Positions 1 through 7,280 of a DNA stretch of 64,000 bases are shown here, piece after piece. Every line of letters begins with the position of its first letter. The first letter of the stretch is position 1. Location: positions 1 to 64,000 of the forward strand of contig NZ_BNJR01000017.1 of the NCBI RefSeq assembly GCF_016860605.1, given 5' to 3'. Position numbers and translations under genes: made by a program. Below the pieces are notes generated by a model. That model saw only the letters and a program-made list of their open reading frames with translations. It ran no database searches and was not told the origin of the DNA. This DNA comes from Lentilactobacillus fungorum (GTDB taxonomy: Bacteria > Bacillota > Bacilli > Lactobacillales > Lactobacillaceae).

Positions 1-112
1 CTGTCCTAGTAAGTGAGCGAAGCAAAGCGGAATATAAGTTTTCTAAACCAAAGCCTCGCCTTGGGATTTTGTGGCCAGGCAACTTGTACATGGGTTCCCA
101 CTCCGCGCAAGC
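1..112 (-). repeat. Degraded copy of the ~119 bp palindromic element
   Basis: Bases 1-9 are the AGCTGTCCT-type end of one copy lying mostly off the left edge. From base 11 a second copy starts with GTGAGCGAAGCAAAGCGG. Its right half is badly eroded: the central CCCGGG loop and the second arm cannot be followed cleanly. It lies just downstream of the lipoprotein gene. In element orientation it reads leftward, out of the window. Confidence 0.6.
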
Positions 113-115
113 ACC

Positions 116-970
116 CTACTCATTTCTCAACACCTTAGGCGAATAATCTTGTCCTAAGTATTTCTGGCTGATTTTAGTTAACGTGCCATCTTTTGCCAGC
201 TTGACCAATTCTTGATTAACTGCCTGCTGGAACTTTTTGTCCTTGGCAGTTTTACCAAATAAGAAGTAAGTATAAGGATTACCAACGTTTTGACCGTCAG
301 CGTTTTGGCTGGTATTTAACTGAACTGCTTTAACGTTGTTGACGTGATATTCTTTTTGTTCTGCATTGTACATTGACAGGTCCGTATAAGCAAAGTCGTA
401 TTTGCCGGCACTGACATCTTGTAGGTCGTGATAGTCTTTGACATATGAAATTTTGATTTTCTTGTTTGGATGCTTCTTATTATACGTTTCGAGATCAAGG
501 GAAAAACCGGTCCCCACTTGGGCTGGCGTGGTCTTGCCGGCCGCGGTCGCAAAACTCTTGATTGTCTTATTGGTCTTCTTGACGATAAAGACCGGCTTGT
601 CTTCAAAGATGGGCTTGGAGAATAAGTATTTTTCTTGCCGCTCAGCTGTCTTACCTAGATGATTGACGCCGACATCGGCTCGGCCAGAATCAATATTGCC
701 TAACAAAGCTTCGTAATCAACTAACTTCCACTGTAGCTTGTATTGTGGTAGATGCTTAACAGCTGCCTTTAAAACATCGACATCATAGCCGGATAACCCA
801 CCAGATTTTTCCTTGACCGCAAACGGGGCAACGTTGCCATCCGTCACTGCAGTAATTGTTGTTTTATTGGCGGCACTAGATTTGCTTTGTTTACCACAGC
901 CGGTCAATACCAACGTTGTAATTGCTAACAAGCCTGTCACGACTGCTATTTTTTTAAGGGTCAATTTCAT
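116..970 (-). CDS. Amino-acid ABC transporter substrate-binding lipoprotein
   Basis: This 284-residue protein is a family 3 (SBP_bac_3) extracellular binding protein. The N-terminus has a charged start, a hydrophobic stretch and the lipobox LTGC, so it should be lipid-anchored outside the membrane. The mature part has typical family blocks: a GLSGYDVDVL segment after strand one, GRADVGVNHLGKTAERQEKY, and a C-terminal LVKLAKDGTLTKISQKYLGQDYS. Start ATG is preceded by GGAGG. It is the last gene of a leftward permease-ATPase-SBP unit behind two Met-type T-boxes, so the ligand is inferred to be methionine or a related sulfur amino acid. The family also binds cystine, glutamine and other polar amino acids, and sequence alone cannot decide. 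A paralogue (7281-8114) lies in the divergent operon. Confidence 0.9.
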   Translation of the reverse strand: MKLTLKKIAVVTGLLAITTLVLTGCGKQSKSSAANKTTITAVTDGNVAPFAVKEKSGGLSGYDVDVLKAAVKHLPQYKLQWKLVDYEALLGNIDSGRADVGVNHLGKTAERQEKYLFSKPIFEDKPVFIVKKTNKTIKSFATAAGKTTPAQVGTGFSLDLETYNKKHPNKKIKISYVKDYHDLQDVSAGKYDFAYTDLSMYNAEQKEYHVNNVKAVQLNTSQNADGQNVGNPYTYFLFGKTAKDKKFQQAVNQELVKLAKDGTLTKISQKYLGQDYSPKVLRNE

Positions 971-989
971 GAATAAATTCCTCCGTTTC

Positions 990-1748
990 TTATGAATGAG
1001 CTAATTGTTGTTGGGTAAAGCGGCTCAAAAATTGTTGGGTTCGCTCATGTTGTGGGTGTTCCAAAACTTCTTCGGCGGTGCCCGTTTCTAGAATTTGACC
1101 ATCTTCGAAAAAGACCACCTTAGTGGCAACTTGTTTCACGAATTCCAATTCGTGAGAAACTAAAACGACCGTGTAATCCGGATGGTCAGCGACAACCTGG
1201 CGTAGCGTTGCCAATACTTCACCAACCAACTCCGAATCAAGCGCCGAAGTTGGCTCATCCAACAGCAAAATTTTCGAATCAGTTGCTAGTGATCGGGCAA
1301 TCGCAACTCGTTGCTTTTGGCCGCCGGATAACTGACCTGGATAGAAATTGGCATATTCGCTTAAACCGACTTTGGCAAGTTCGGCAAGGGCCCGCTGCTT
1401 GGCTTGTTGTTTATTGACGTGTTTAACAACCACTAGACTTTCTGCAACATTTTGCCAGGCTGTTTTTTGCCTGAACAGATTAAATTGTTGAAATACCATG
1501 GTCGATTCTTGGCGAATTTTGACAATTTCTTGTCGAGAAATGTGGCCAGCTTCATAATGTTGGTCGCCAATCACCACTTTGCCGGTTTCTGGAAACTCCA
1601 ATAAATTCAAGCATCGCAGTAAAGTTGACTTCCCAGACCCTGACGGCCCGATAATCGCTAAAATATCCCCGGTGGCTATCTTTAAATTCAAATTTTTAAA
1701 AATGGTATGATTACTAAATGTTTTACTTAAATTTTCAACTGAAATCAT
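990..1748 (-). CDS. Polar amino-acid ABC transporter ATPase
   Basis: The 252-residue cytosolic ATPase powers uptake through the permease encoded upstream. All nucleotide-binding motifs are present: Walker A GPSGSGKST (residues 34-42), Q-loop VFQQFNLF, signature LSGGQKQRVAIARSLA, Walker B LLLDEPTSALD and H-loop LVSHE. Length and motif spacing match the GlnQ/TcyC group. A GGAGGA ribosome site precedes the ATG. Only 19 bp separate its stop from the lipoprotein start, so the two are surely co-transcribed. Upstream, 274 bp containing two palindromic elements separate it from the permease, which is unusual inside an ABC operon. Substrate is inferred only from the Met T-boxes. Confidence 0.93.
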   Translation of the reverse strand: MISVENLSKTFSNHTIFKNLNLKIATGDILAIIGPSGSGKSTLLRCLNLLEFPETGKVVIGDQHYEAGHISRQEIVKIRQESTMVFQQFNLFRQKTAWQNVAESLVVVKHVNKQQAKQRALAELAKVGLSEYANFYPGQLSGGQKQRVAIARSLATDSKILLLDEPTSALDSELVGEVLATLRQVVADHPDYTVVLVSHELEFVKQVATKVVFFEDGQILETGTAEEVLEHPQHERTQQFLSRFTQQQLAHS

Positions 1749-1767
1749 TTGGCATCCTCCTAAAAAA

Positions 1768-2010
1768 AGTGAGCGGAGCCAGGCGCTTAGAAATCGGAGT
1801 ATAAGTCTCCTCTAACAGAAATCCCCGGGCTTGGGATTTTTGTTAGAGGTGCTTATACGGAGATTTCTGCCTGGCGTAGCTGTCCTAAAAAAGTGAGCGG
1901 AGCAAAGCGGTTAGGGATCGGAGTGTAAGGCTCCTTTGTGAGAAATTCCCGGGCTTGGAATTTTTCGCAAAGGTGCTTACGCGCAGATCCCTGCTTTGCG
2001 CAGCTGTCCT
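1768..2010 (-). repeat. Two tandem palindromic elements inside the ABC operon
   Basis: Copies at 1768-1886 and 1892-2010, period 124 bp, same orientation. The first has arms with CCAGGC/GCCTGG and AGAAATC/GATTTCT. The second has CAAAGC/GCTTTG and AGGGATC/GATCCCT at the same places. The bases differ but each copy still pairs with itself. Both have the central CCCGGG(C/T)TTGG loop. In transcription direction each reads AGGACAGCT...GCTCACT, and the ATPase ribosome site follows immediately. They lie between the permease stop and the ATPase start, so the polycistronic mRNA would carry two long hairpins there. Confidence 0.9.
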
Positions 2011-2022
2011 AGTAAAAGCTCC

Positions 2023-2838
2023 CTAAACCGGCTTTTGATCTGAACGAAATTCCGAAACCGCCGGCTGAGATTGAACGCCAGCAACAGTTTGTGCAGCAGA
2101 CGGCCTTTTCGAACCTGCTGTAATGACGTTTTGAGTTGCTCTAAAGCGATTAATGCGTTTTTCAATTATTCGGACAATCACTTCAGTAATTACGGTCAAT
2201 ACCCAGTAAATAATGGCCAGTGACAGATAAACCTCAAAATAACGGAAGTTTCTGCCGGCAATAATTTGACCCTCGGCGGTCATTTCAACCACCCCGGCTA
2301 CAAATGCCAGCGAAGTGCCCTTGATTAAGCTAATGAATTGATTGCCAAGGGTTGGCAAAGCAACAACTAAGGCCTCTGGTATCGTAATCCGTCGCAAAAT
2401 TTGGAAGTTAGTCATCCCAAGTGATTCGGCTGCCTCAATTTCGCCATGATCAACTGACAATAAGGCGCCGCGAATATTTTCAGAGTTATACGCTGCTTCA
2501 TTGATTGCAAAAGCAATAAAAACAAAGAAGAACGCCGGAATATTGTTAATGTTATAGTCCGTGTGATTGTAATAATTCCAGTACCTTAATGCGATGGGAA
2601 TCCCATAATAGGATAAATAAAGTTGAACCAGTAAGGGCGTGCCTCGGATAAAGGACACCAGTACAGTAAATAGCTGGGTCAGACCGGGGATCTTTTTCAA
2701 ACGAACCAGCGCGATAATGAGCGCCAAAAACAGACCCACAACCATCGATAAAGCCACGATTGCCAGCGTAATTGGCAAATACTGAAGCAATTGCGGAATA
2801 TTAGTCAAAATCATTTTAAAATCAATTAGTTTGGGCAT
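2023..2838 (-). CDS. Polar amino-acid ABC transporter permease
   Basis: The 271-residue integral membrane protein has about five hydrophobic segments and the inner-membrane permease (EAA) signature around AAESLGMTNFQILRRITIPEA, which docks onto the ATPase. It belongs to the HisM/GlnP/TcyB group. The C-terminus carries an extra ~35-residue polar tail ending FRSDQKPV after the last membrane segment. The tail has no recognisable domain and its DNA runs nearly up to the palindromic elements. A GGAGGA site precedes the ATG, next to another element array. It is the first transporter gene of the leftward transcript behind the tandem Met T-boxes. Confidence 0.92.
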   Translation of the reverse strand: MPKLIDFKMILTNIPQLLQYLPITLAIVALSMVVGLFLALIIALVRLKKIPGLTQLFTVLVSFIRGTPLLVQLYLSYYGIPIALRYWNYYNHTDYNINNIPAFFFVFIAFAINEAAYNSENIRGALLSVDHGEIEAAESLGMTNFQILRRITIPEALVVALPTLGNQFISLIKGTSLAFVAGVVEMTAEGQIIAGRNFRYFEVYLSLAIIYWVLTVITEVIVRIIEKRINRFRATQNVITAGSKRPSAAQTVAGVQSQPAVSEFRSDQKPV

Positions 2839-2858
2839 AGAGATTCCTCCTCTAAAAA

Positions 2859-3159
2859 AGTGAGCGAAGCAAAGCGGTTAGAAAGCGGAGCCTAAGTTGA
2901 CTTGGCCGAAAATCCCGGGTTTGGATTTTTGGCCAAGTCGGTTTAGGTGCAGCTTTCTGCTTTGCGTAGCTGTCCTAGTAAAGTGAGCGGAGCCAGGCGA
3001 TTAGAAAGCGGAGCGTAAGTCTCCTCGAACGGAAATTCCCGGTTCTGGAATTTTTGTTCGAGGTGCTTACGTGTAGCTTTCTGCCTGGCGTAGCTGTCCT
3101 AAAAAAGTGAGCAGAGCAAAGCGGTTAGAAACTGGAGCATAAGTTAACACAGTTATCCT
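2859..3159 (-). repeat. Three-copy palindromic element array in the leader
   Basis: Full copies at 2859-2976 and 2982-3100 and a shortened one at 3106-3159, starts 123-124 bp apart. The first and third carry CAAAGC arms, the middle one CCAGGC arms, so the two arm types alternate. The third has lost its centre and most of one arm, leaving 54 bp. The array fills the space between the second T-box terminator and the permease ribosome site. Confidence 0.9.
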
Positions 3160-3160
3160 A

Positions 3161-3435
3161 AAAATAAAAAGAACCCATCAGCCGACCATCACAGATCAAG
3201 GACGAATGGGTTCAATTCGCGGTACCACCTTTGTTTCAGCCATTCTCACAAATGACTGCACTTTGGAGTATAGAAAAATACTCAGCCACAATAACGGATG
3301 GCACCGACAACACTTTACGTAACGTTTAGCACCGCAGTTAACATGGGACCATCTTCAACAGTCATCATTATTGTCTTTCAGCAGTCGACAATTCTCTTTG
3401 AATGATTAAACCATCTACTCATCCCACTCGTTTAC
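3161..3435 (-). promoter_or_regulatory. T-box leader 2 (Met specifier), minus strand
   Basis: Read on the minus strand the leader has a Stem I with AGAGAA and a CTGCTGA apical motif. On its 3' side is GAAGATGG, placing ATG (Met) as specifier codon. The T-box sequence AAGGTGGTACCGCG lies at 3218-3231. The terminator hairpin has arms GAACCCAT/ATGGGTTC (3171-3213) and a T/A-rich tail at 3161-3170. When uncharged tRNA-Met binds, the T-box sequence should pair with the acceptor end and block the terminator. It is the second of two in series on the same transcript. Confidence 0.88.
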
Positions 3436-3447
3436 TTAATTTAATTT

Positions 3448-3513
3448 CTAATCAGGAATTGGCATGACCGAAATCCCGCCAGCATGGCGATAACCCATTG
3501 AAACTTGGCGCAT
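3448..3513 (-). CDS. 21-codon ORF between two T-boxes
   Basis: ATG at 3513 is preceded by GAAGGGG at a good distance, and the ORF ends with TAG just before Stem I of the second T-box. The peptide MRQVSMGYRHAGGISVMPIPD has three methionines in 21 residues. It is not hydrophobic and matches no family I recognise. It could be a leader peptide, the stub of a deleted methionine-regulated gene, or chance. The good ribosome site and its exact fit between the two leaders argue for more than chance. Confidence 0.4.
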   Translation of the reverse strand: MRQVSMGYRHAGGISVMPIPD

Positions 3514-3549
3514 TTTATCACAACCCCTTCAATTTTTGTTAACAACATC

Positions 3550-3826
3550 AAAAAATCCCTGCCCAGATTTCTCTGAACAGGGACGATGATCGCGGTACCA
3601 CCCATTTTTGCCACAAAGATTACTCAATATGGCCTCAAGACACACCTAAAGGTATCTCCAAAGCAATATCGCACTTTACACGTGTGAGTCGCTTTCACTC
3701 CTCACATGACGATGAGCTCATCTTCACTAATCGTTCGAATTCACCTTCTCAGCTACCGGCGTTCTCTTTAATTTCTAATAAATTAGTTACTCTTCTCATC
3801 AACGTCTAACTTTCAAGTTAAATTGA
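3550..3826 (-). promoter_or_regulatory. T-box leader 1 (Met specifier), minus strand
   Basis: Stem I base GATGAG/CTCATC encloses a specifier loop with GAAGATGA, giving ATG as specifier. AGAGAAC and GGTAGCTGAGAA follow the family pattern. The T-box core GGGTGGTACCGCG is at 3591-3604. The terminator hairpin TCCCTG/CAGGGA lies at 3556-3583 with its T-run at 3550-3555. This leader is transcribed first. Read-through then meets the 21-codon ORF and the second T-box. Confidence 0.88.
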
Positions 3827-3855
3827 ATGTTAGGCCTCCTGCTTGGAAATGTCAA
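3827..3855 (-). promoter_or_regulatory. Leftward promoter for the T-box/ABC operon
   Basis: On the minus strand, -35 TTGACA (3850-3855), a 17 bp spacer and -10 TAACAT (3827-3832). The T-box Stem I begins about 30 bases downstream. Confidence 0.7.
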
Positions 3856-3878
3856 TCACAATTTCAAAAAAATTTTGG

Positions 3879-3907
3879 TTGACAAATAAATATTGGCGGC
3901 TTAAGAT
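3879..3907 (+). promoter_or_regulatory. Rightward promoter for the T-box/GHR operon
   Basis: -35 TTGACA (3879-3884), 17 bp spacer, -10 TAAGAT (3902-3907). It is back to back with the leftward promoter, with 23 bp between the two -35 boxes. Confidence 0.7.
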
Positions 3908-3914
3908 TGCATGC

Positions 3915-4203
3915 AATTAAATAAATGAGAAATTAATCAAAAGATGAGTAAACGATGAGAATCAATTTCAGAGAACCACTGGTTGATGAAAAGTGGTATT
4001 GATTCCGCGTTGAAGATGGTCTGATAACTAACGTCTTGTCGAGCTAAGGTTAGGCAAGAACGGTGCACCCGTTAGCGTGTGTGAGTATCAACAGTGTACT
4101 CAGCAAGGAGTTATTTGTGAAAATAGCTTAAATTAAGGTGGCACCACGGAAAAGCACTTTCGTCCTTTAAAAATTTATTTTAAAGGACGAAAGTGCTTTT
4201 TTG
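3915..4203 (+). promoter_or_regulatory. T-box leader 3 (Met specifier), plus strand
   Basis: Stem I has arms GAATCAAT/ATTGATTC, AGAGAACC and a GAAGATGG specifier segment near 4011-4018, so the codon is again ATG. The T-box core AAGGTGGCACCACGG is at 4135-4149. It is followed by a near-perfect terminator hairpin (4152-4199, arms with AAGCACTTTCGTCC) and a T-run. It should let the plus-strand operon be transcribed when methionyl-tRNA runs low. Confidence 0.88.
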
Positions 4204-4211
4204 CTAACTGA

Positions 4212-4330
4212 AGGACAGCTGTGCAAAGCAGAAACTTCCGCATAAGCACCTCCAACGAAAATCCCAGAACCGGGGATTTCTGTTAGAGGAGCCTTATATT
4301 CCTGTTTCTAACCGCTTTGCTCCGCTCACT
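4212..4330 (+). repeat. Palindromic element between T-box and first gene
   Basis: A single full copy reading AGGACAGCTGTGCAAAGC...CCGCTTTGCTCCGCTCACT, with centre AATCCCAGAACCGGGGATT. It begins 9 bp after the T-box terminator and ends 8 bp before the GGAG ribosome site of the next gene. Confidence 0.9.
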
Positions 4331-4349
4331 TATTTTTGGAGATGATTTT

Positions 4350-5318
4350 ATGTCAGTTTTATCAGAAGCTCAAGCAAAGGAAATTACGACTCATGGAAAA
4401 TTTGAACGCCAAGCTAATGCTTTTTCAACACCATTTGGTGATCATCCCGGAGAATTGCCCGTTGAAGCTAATCGCTATCGCCTGATTTGGTCAGCTGCCT
4501 GCCCGTGGGCAACTCGTTCAGTAATCGCCATTAACTTGTTGGGATTAAATCAAGTAATCAGCATTGGCAAGGCCAGCCCACTACGGCCAAAGATTGATCA
4601 TGCTGACTGGGCATTTACCTTAGATGACGGTGATGTTGATCCAGTTCTCAAAATTCATTATTTATCAGAAGCCTATTTAAAGGCTGATCCCAATTATACC
4701 GGCCGGCCGACGGTTCCGGCGGTCGTTGACTTAAAAAGCGGTAAAGTCGTTAACAATGATTACTTTAAACTAACCAACTACTTTGAAGTTGAATGGCAGA
4801 AGTTTCAAAAACCGGATGCGCCGGATTTATATCCCCAAGACCTCCGTGAAGATATTGATGCGTTGAATGATATTATTTTCCACGATGTCAACAACGGTGT
4901 TTACAAAGCCGGCTTTGCCACTTCCCAAGCCGCCTATGAAGATGCTTACGACCATCTCTTCTATCGTCTGGATTGGCTGGAAGAGCGGTTAAGCCACCAC
5001 CGATTCTTGTTCGGCAATCAACTCACTGACAGCGATATTCGCCTTTACACCACCCTGGCCCGATTCGACACTGCTTATTACGATAAATTTAAATGCAACA
5101 AACAGCGGCTTCGAGATTACGACAACCTTTGGAACTATGCTCGTGATTTGTATCGTATTCCTGCCTTTAAAAACGCCACCGAATTTGACGCAATCAAACT
5201 TCATTACCACGTGTCTGGCCACTTAGCCGGCACCGCCGATCAGTTCCAAGTCTTACCAAAAGGTCCTGATCAATCAGTTTGGCTGGCACCAAATAATCGC
5301 AACCGATTCGAGGACTGA
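4350..5318 (+). CDS. Glutathionyl-hydroquinone-reductase-like GST (first paralogue)
   Basis: 322 residues from the ATG preceded by GGAG; an upstream TTG in frame would start inside the palindromic element and is rejected. The N-terminal thioredoxin-fold half carries the family's catalytic motif CPWA (Cys at residue 51) after RLIWSAA, then TVPAVVD and NNDYF. The C-terminal half is all-helical, with LDWLEERLSHHRFLFGNQLTDSDIRLYTTLARFD. This pattern is that of the YqjG/Ecm4 (omega-like) class, which reduces S-glutathionyl-hydroquinones via a Cys mixed disulfide. Lactobacilli generally import rather than make glutathione, so the true thiol substrate is open. Control by a Met T-box and the transporter partner gene suggest a role in sulfur metabolism or low-molecular-weight thiol handling (inference). 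Confidence 0.85.
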   Translation: MSVLSEAQAKEITTHGKFERQANAFSTPFGDHPGELPVEANRYRLIWSAACPWATRSVIAINLLGLNQVISIGKASPLRPKIDHADWAFTLDDGDVDPVLKIHYLSEAYLKADPNYTGRPTVPAVVDLKSGKVVNNDYFKLTNYFEVEWQKFQKPDAPDLYPQDLREDIDALNDIIFHDVNNGVYKAGFATSQAAYEDAYDHLFYRLDWLEERLSHHRFLFGNQLTDSDIRLYTTLARFDTAYYDKFKCNKQRLRDYDNLWNYARDLYRIPAFKNATEFDAIKLHYHVSGHLAGTADQFQVLPKGPDQSVWLAPNNRNRFED

Positions 5319-5322
5319 GCAA

Positions 5323-5766
5323 ATGCAAGTCACTAATCACCTCATCACATTTAAGACTGATAACCGTCACGCGGACTTTACCGCCGTCGCCCACCTACTC
5401 AATCAGTTTGGTCTAAGCGACGGGGACGCTGCTATGCAAAAACGAATTTTTGAAAATAGCCATGTCAGCTTGTTTGCCTATGATGGGCAAGCACTCATTG
5501 GCTGCAGCCGGGTATTATCCGATGGCATCAGCCAAGCCGTTATTTACAACGTAGCTGTCGATTCCAAGTATCATCACTTAGGCATTGGCAGCGAAATGAT
5601 CCATCGATTGGTTCATCAATATCAGCAATGTAATATTATTCTCTACACCCATCCTAAAACGGTCGGTTGGTATGAAAAGCTAGGTTTCGAGCGAATGAAT
5701 ACCGGCATGGCCATCTATCAAGCCGATCACCGGGAATGGATGCGCAAAGAAGGATTTTTGAAGTAA
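5323..5766 (+). CDS. GNAT family N-acetyltransferase
   Basis: 147 residues. The acetyl-CoA-binding motif A is visible as VAVDSKYHHLGIGSEMIHRLV (about residues 83-103), followed by the motif B region with HPKTVGWYEKLGFERMNTGMAIY. It begins 4 bp after the upstream stop, with GAGGAC as ribosome site inside the end of that gene, so the two are translationally linked. The acceptor substrate cannot be told. Being between two GHR-like genes in a methionine-controlled operon, it might acetylate a thiol or amino-acid derivative (inference). Confidence 0.85.
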   Translation: MQVTNHLITFKTDNRHADFTAVAHLLNQFGLSDGDAAMQKRIFENSHVSLFAYDGQALIGCSRVLSDGISQAVIYNVAVDSKYHHLGIGSEMIHRLVHQYQQCNIILYTHPKTVGWYEKLGFERMNTGMAIYQADHREWMRKEGFLK

Positions 5767-5774
5767 TTGTTTGT

Positions 5775-6171
5775 AGGACAGCTGCGTCAGGCAGAAACCT
5801 CCATATAAGCACCTCCAACAAAAATCCCAAGCCCGGGGATTTCTGTTGAAGAAGACTTATATTCCGGTTTCTAAGCGCCTGACTCCGCTCACTGATTTTA
5901 GGACAGCTCCGCAAAGCAGAAAGCTGCACCTAAGTCAACTTGTCCAAAAATCCAGGCCCGGGATTTCCGGCCAAGTCGCCTTAGGTTCCGACGGCCGTGA
6001 AACGCCTAGCCTACTTGGCGCTTTCTAATCGCTTTGCTCCGCTCACTTTACTAGGACAGCTCCGCCAGGCAGAAAGCTACACGTAAGCACCTCCAACAAA
6101 AATTCCAAACCCGGGAATTTCCGTTGGAGGAGACTTACGTTCCGCTTTCTAACCGCCTGGCTCCGCTCACT
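5775..6171 (+). repeat. Three-copy palindromic element array inside the operon
   Basis: Copies at 5775-5893 (TCAGGC/GCCTGA arms), 5900-6047 (CAAAGC arms) and 6053-6171 (CCAGGC arms), with 5-6 bp spacers. The middle copy is about 30 bp longer: an extra block with GACGGCCGTGAAACGCC lies in its right arm. The same block occurs in the copy at 9296-9407. The array ends 7 bp before the AAAGGGG ribosome site of the next gene. Confidence 0.9.
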
Positions 6172-6194
6172 ATTTTAAGAAAGGGGTCATCATC

Positions 6195-7262
6195 ATGAGT
6201 GAATCAGAATTAAAAACAGAAGCAGCTAAACTTGCCAAGACCGAAACCGACAACGGCGCTCTTTGCGTGGTTGATTTTTCTACCGGTAAAGCCGTTAAGC
6301 GCGAGGTTACTCAAGTTCAAAAAGAAATTATTGAAAGCCCCATTTCAACTGATGAGGCACAACATGAAATTACCCGCGACGGCACGTTTAAACGCCAAGC
6401 CAACCGCTTTACCAGCAAGTTTGGCTCTGGGGCCGGCGAACTGGCGCCAGAACCAAATCGCTATCGGCTAATCTGGGGCGAAATCTGTCCCTGGTCAAAC
6501 CGAGCCGCAATTGTTCGCAAGTTGTTAGGATTAGAAGATGTGATTAGCGTTGGCAAGGTTGCGCCGGTTAGGACCAAAGAAGGCTGGGAATTCTCCCTTG
6601 ATCGCGGAAACGTTGACCCTATCCTAGGGATTCAATACCTTGGTGAAGCGTACTTGGCCGCCGATCCAGATTACGATGGTCGAGCCACCATTCCAGCTTT
6701 GATTGATACGCAAACTGGTAAAGTCGTCAATAACGACTATCACACCTTAACCAATCAATTTGAAGTCGCCTTCAAGCCTTTCCAGAAAAAGGGCGCGCCG
6801 GATTTATATCCCAAACCCTTACGAGAAGATATTGACAACCTCAATCAAATTCTCTTCAACGAAGTCAATAACGCCGTCTACCAAGCTGGATTTGCCCGTT
6901 CTCAATCAGCCTATGAACAAGCATATGACAAATTGTTTAACCGTTTGGATTGGCTGGAGGAACGTCTCGCTACCCGAAAATATTTATTTGGCGATCAGTT
7001 AACTGACTCGGATGTCCGCTTATACGTCACATTGGCAAGATTCGATGCAGCTTACTACCCTGTTTTCCACGTGAACCGCAATCGGTTAATTGATTTCCCC
7101 AATTTATGGCGCTACGCTAGAACGCTTTATCGCATCCCGGCTTTTCGTGATACGACCAATTTTGACGCGATTAAAAAGGGATATCAATCACTTAATGACG
7201 GAACCGGCATTATTTCAAAGGGGCCTGATGAACGAATTTGGGATGATCCGATTAACGAATAG
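6195..7262 (+). CDS. Glutathionyl-hydroquinone-reductase-like GST (second paralogue)
   Basis: 355 residues, AAAGGGG before the ATG. The core is clearly paralogous to 4350-5318: RLIWGEICPWSNRA with catalytic Cys98 in CPWS (CPWA in the first copy), TIPALID, NNDYHTLTNQFEV, LDWLEERLATRKYLFGDQLTDSDVRLYVTLARFD. It differs by an N-terminal extension of about 48 residues with a small separate segment GALCVVDFSTGKAVKREV. That segment resembles the short strand-loop seen after the thioredoxin fold and has its own Cys24. Having two paralogues with different residues after the catalytic Cys suggests different substrates. It is separated by 18 bp from the binding-protein gene. Confidence 0.85.
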   Translation: MSESELKTEAAKLAKTETDNGALCVVDFSTGKAVKREVTQVQKEIIESPISTDEAQHEITRDGTFKRQANRFTSKFGSGAGELAPEPNRYRLIWGEICPWSNRAAIVRKLLGLEDVISVGKVAPVRTKEGWEFSLDRGNVDPILGIQYLGEAYLAADPDYDGRATIPALIDTQTGKVVNNDYHTLTNQFEVAFKPFQKKGAPDLYPKPLREDIDNLNQILFNEVNNAVYQAGFARSQSAYEQAYDKLFNRLDWLEERLATRKYLFGDQLTDSDVRLYVTLARFDAAYYPVFHVNRNRLIDFPNLWRYARTLYRIPAFRDTTNFDAIKKGYQSLNDGTGIISKGPDERIWDDPINE

Positions 7263-7280
7263 CCAGGAGGAACGACCGCT

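Noticed and set aside
4317-4349. Upstream TTG start for the first GHR gene
   Set aside because: The TTG lies in the palindromic element and lacks a ribosome site; the ATG at 4350 has GGAG at proper distance.
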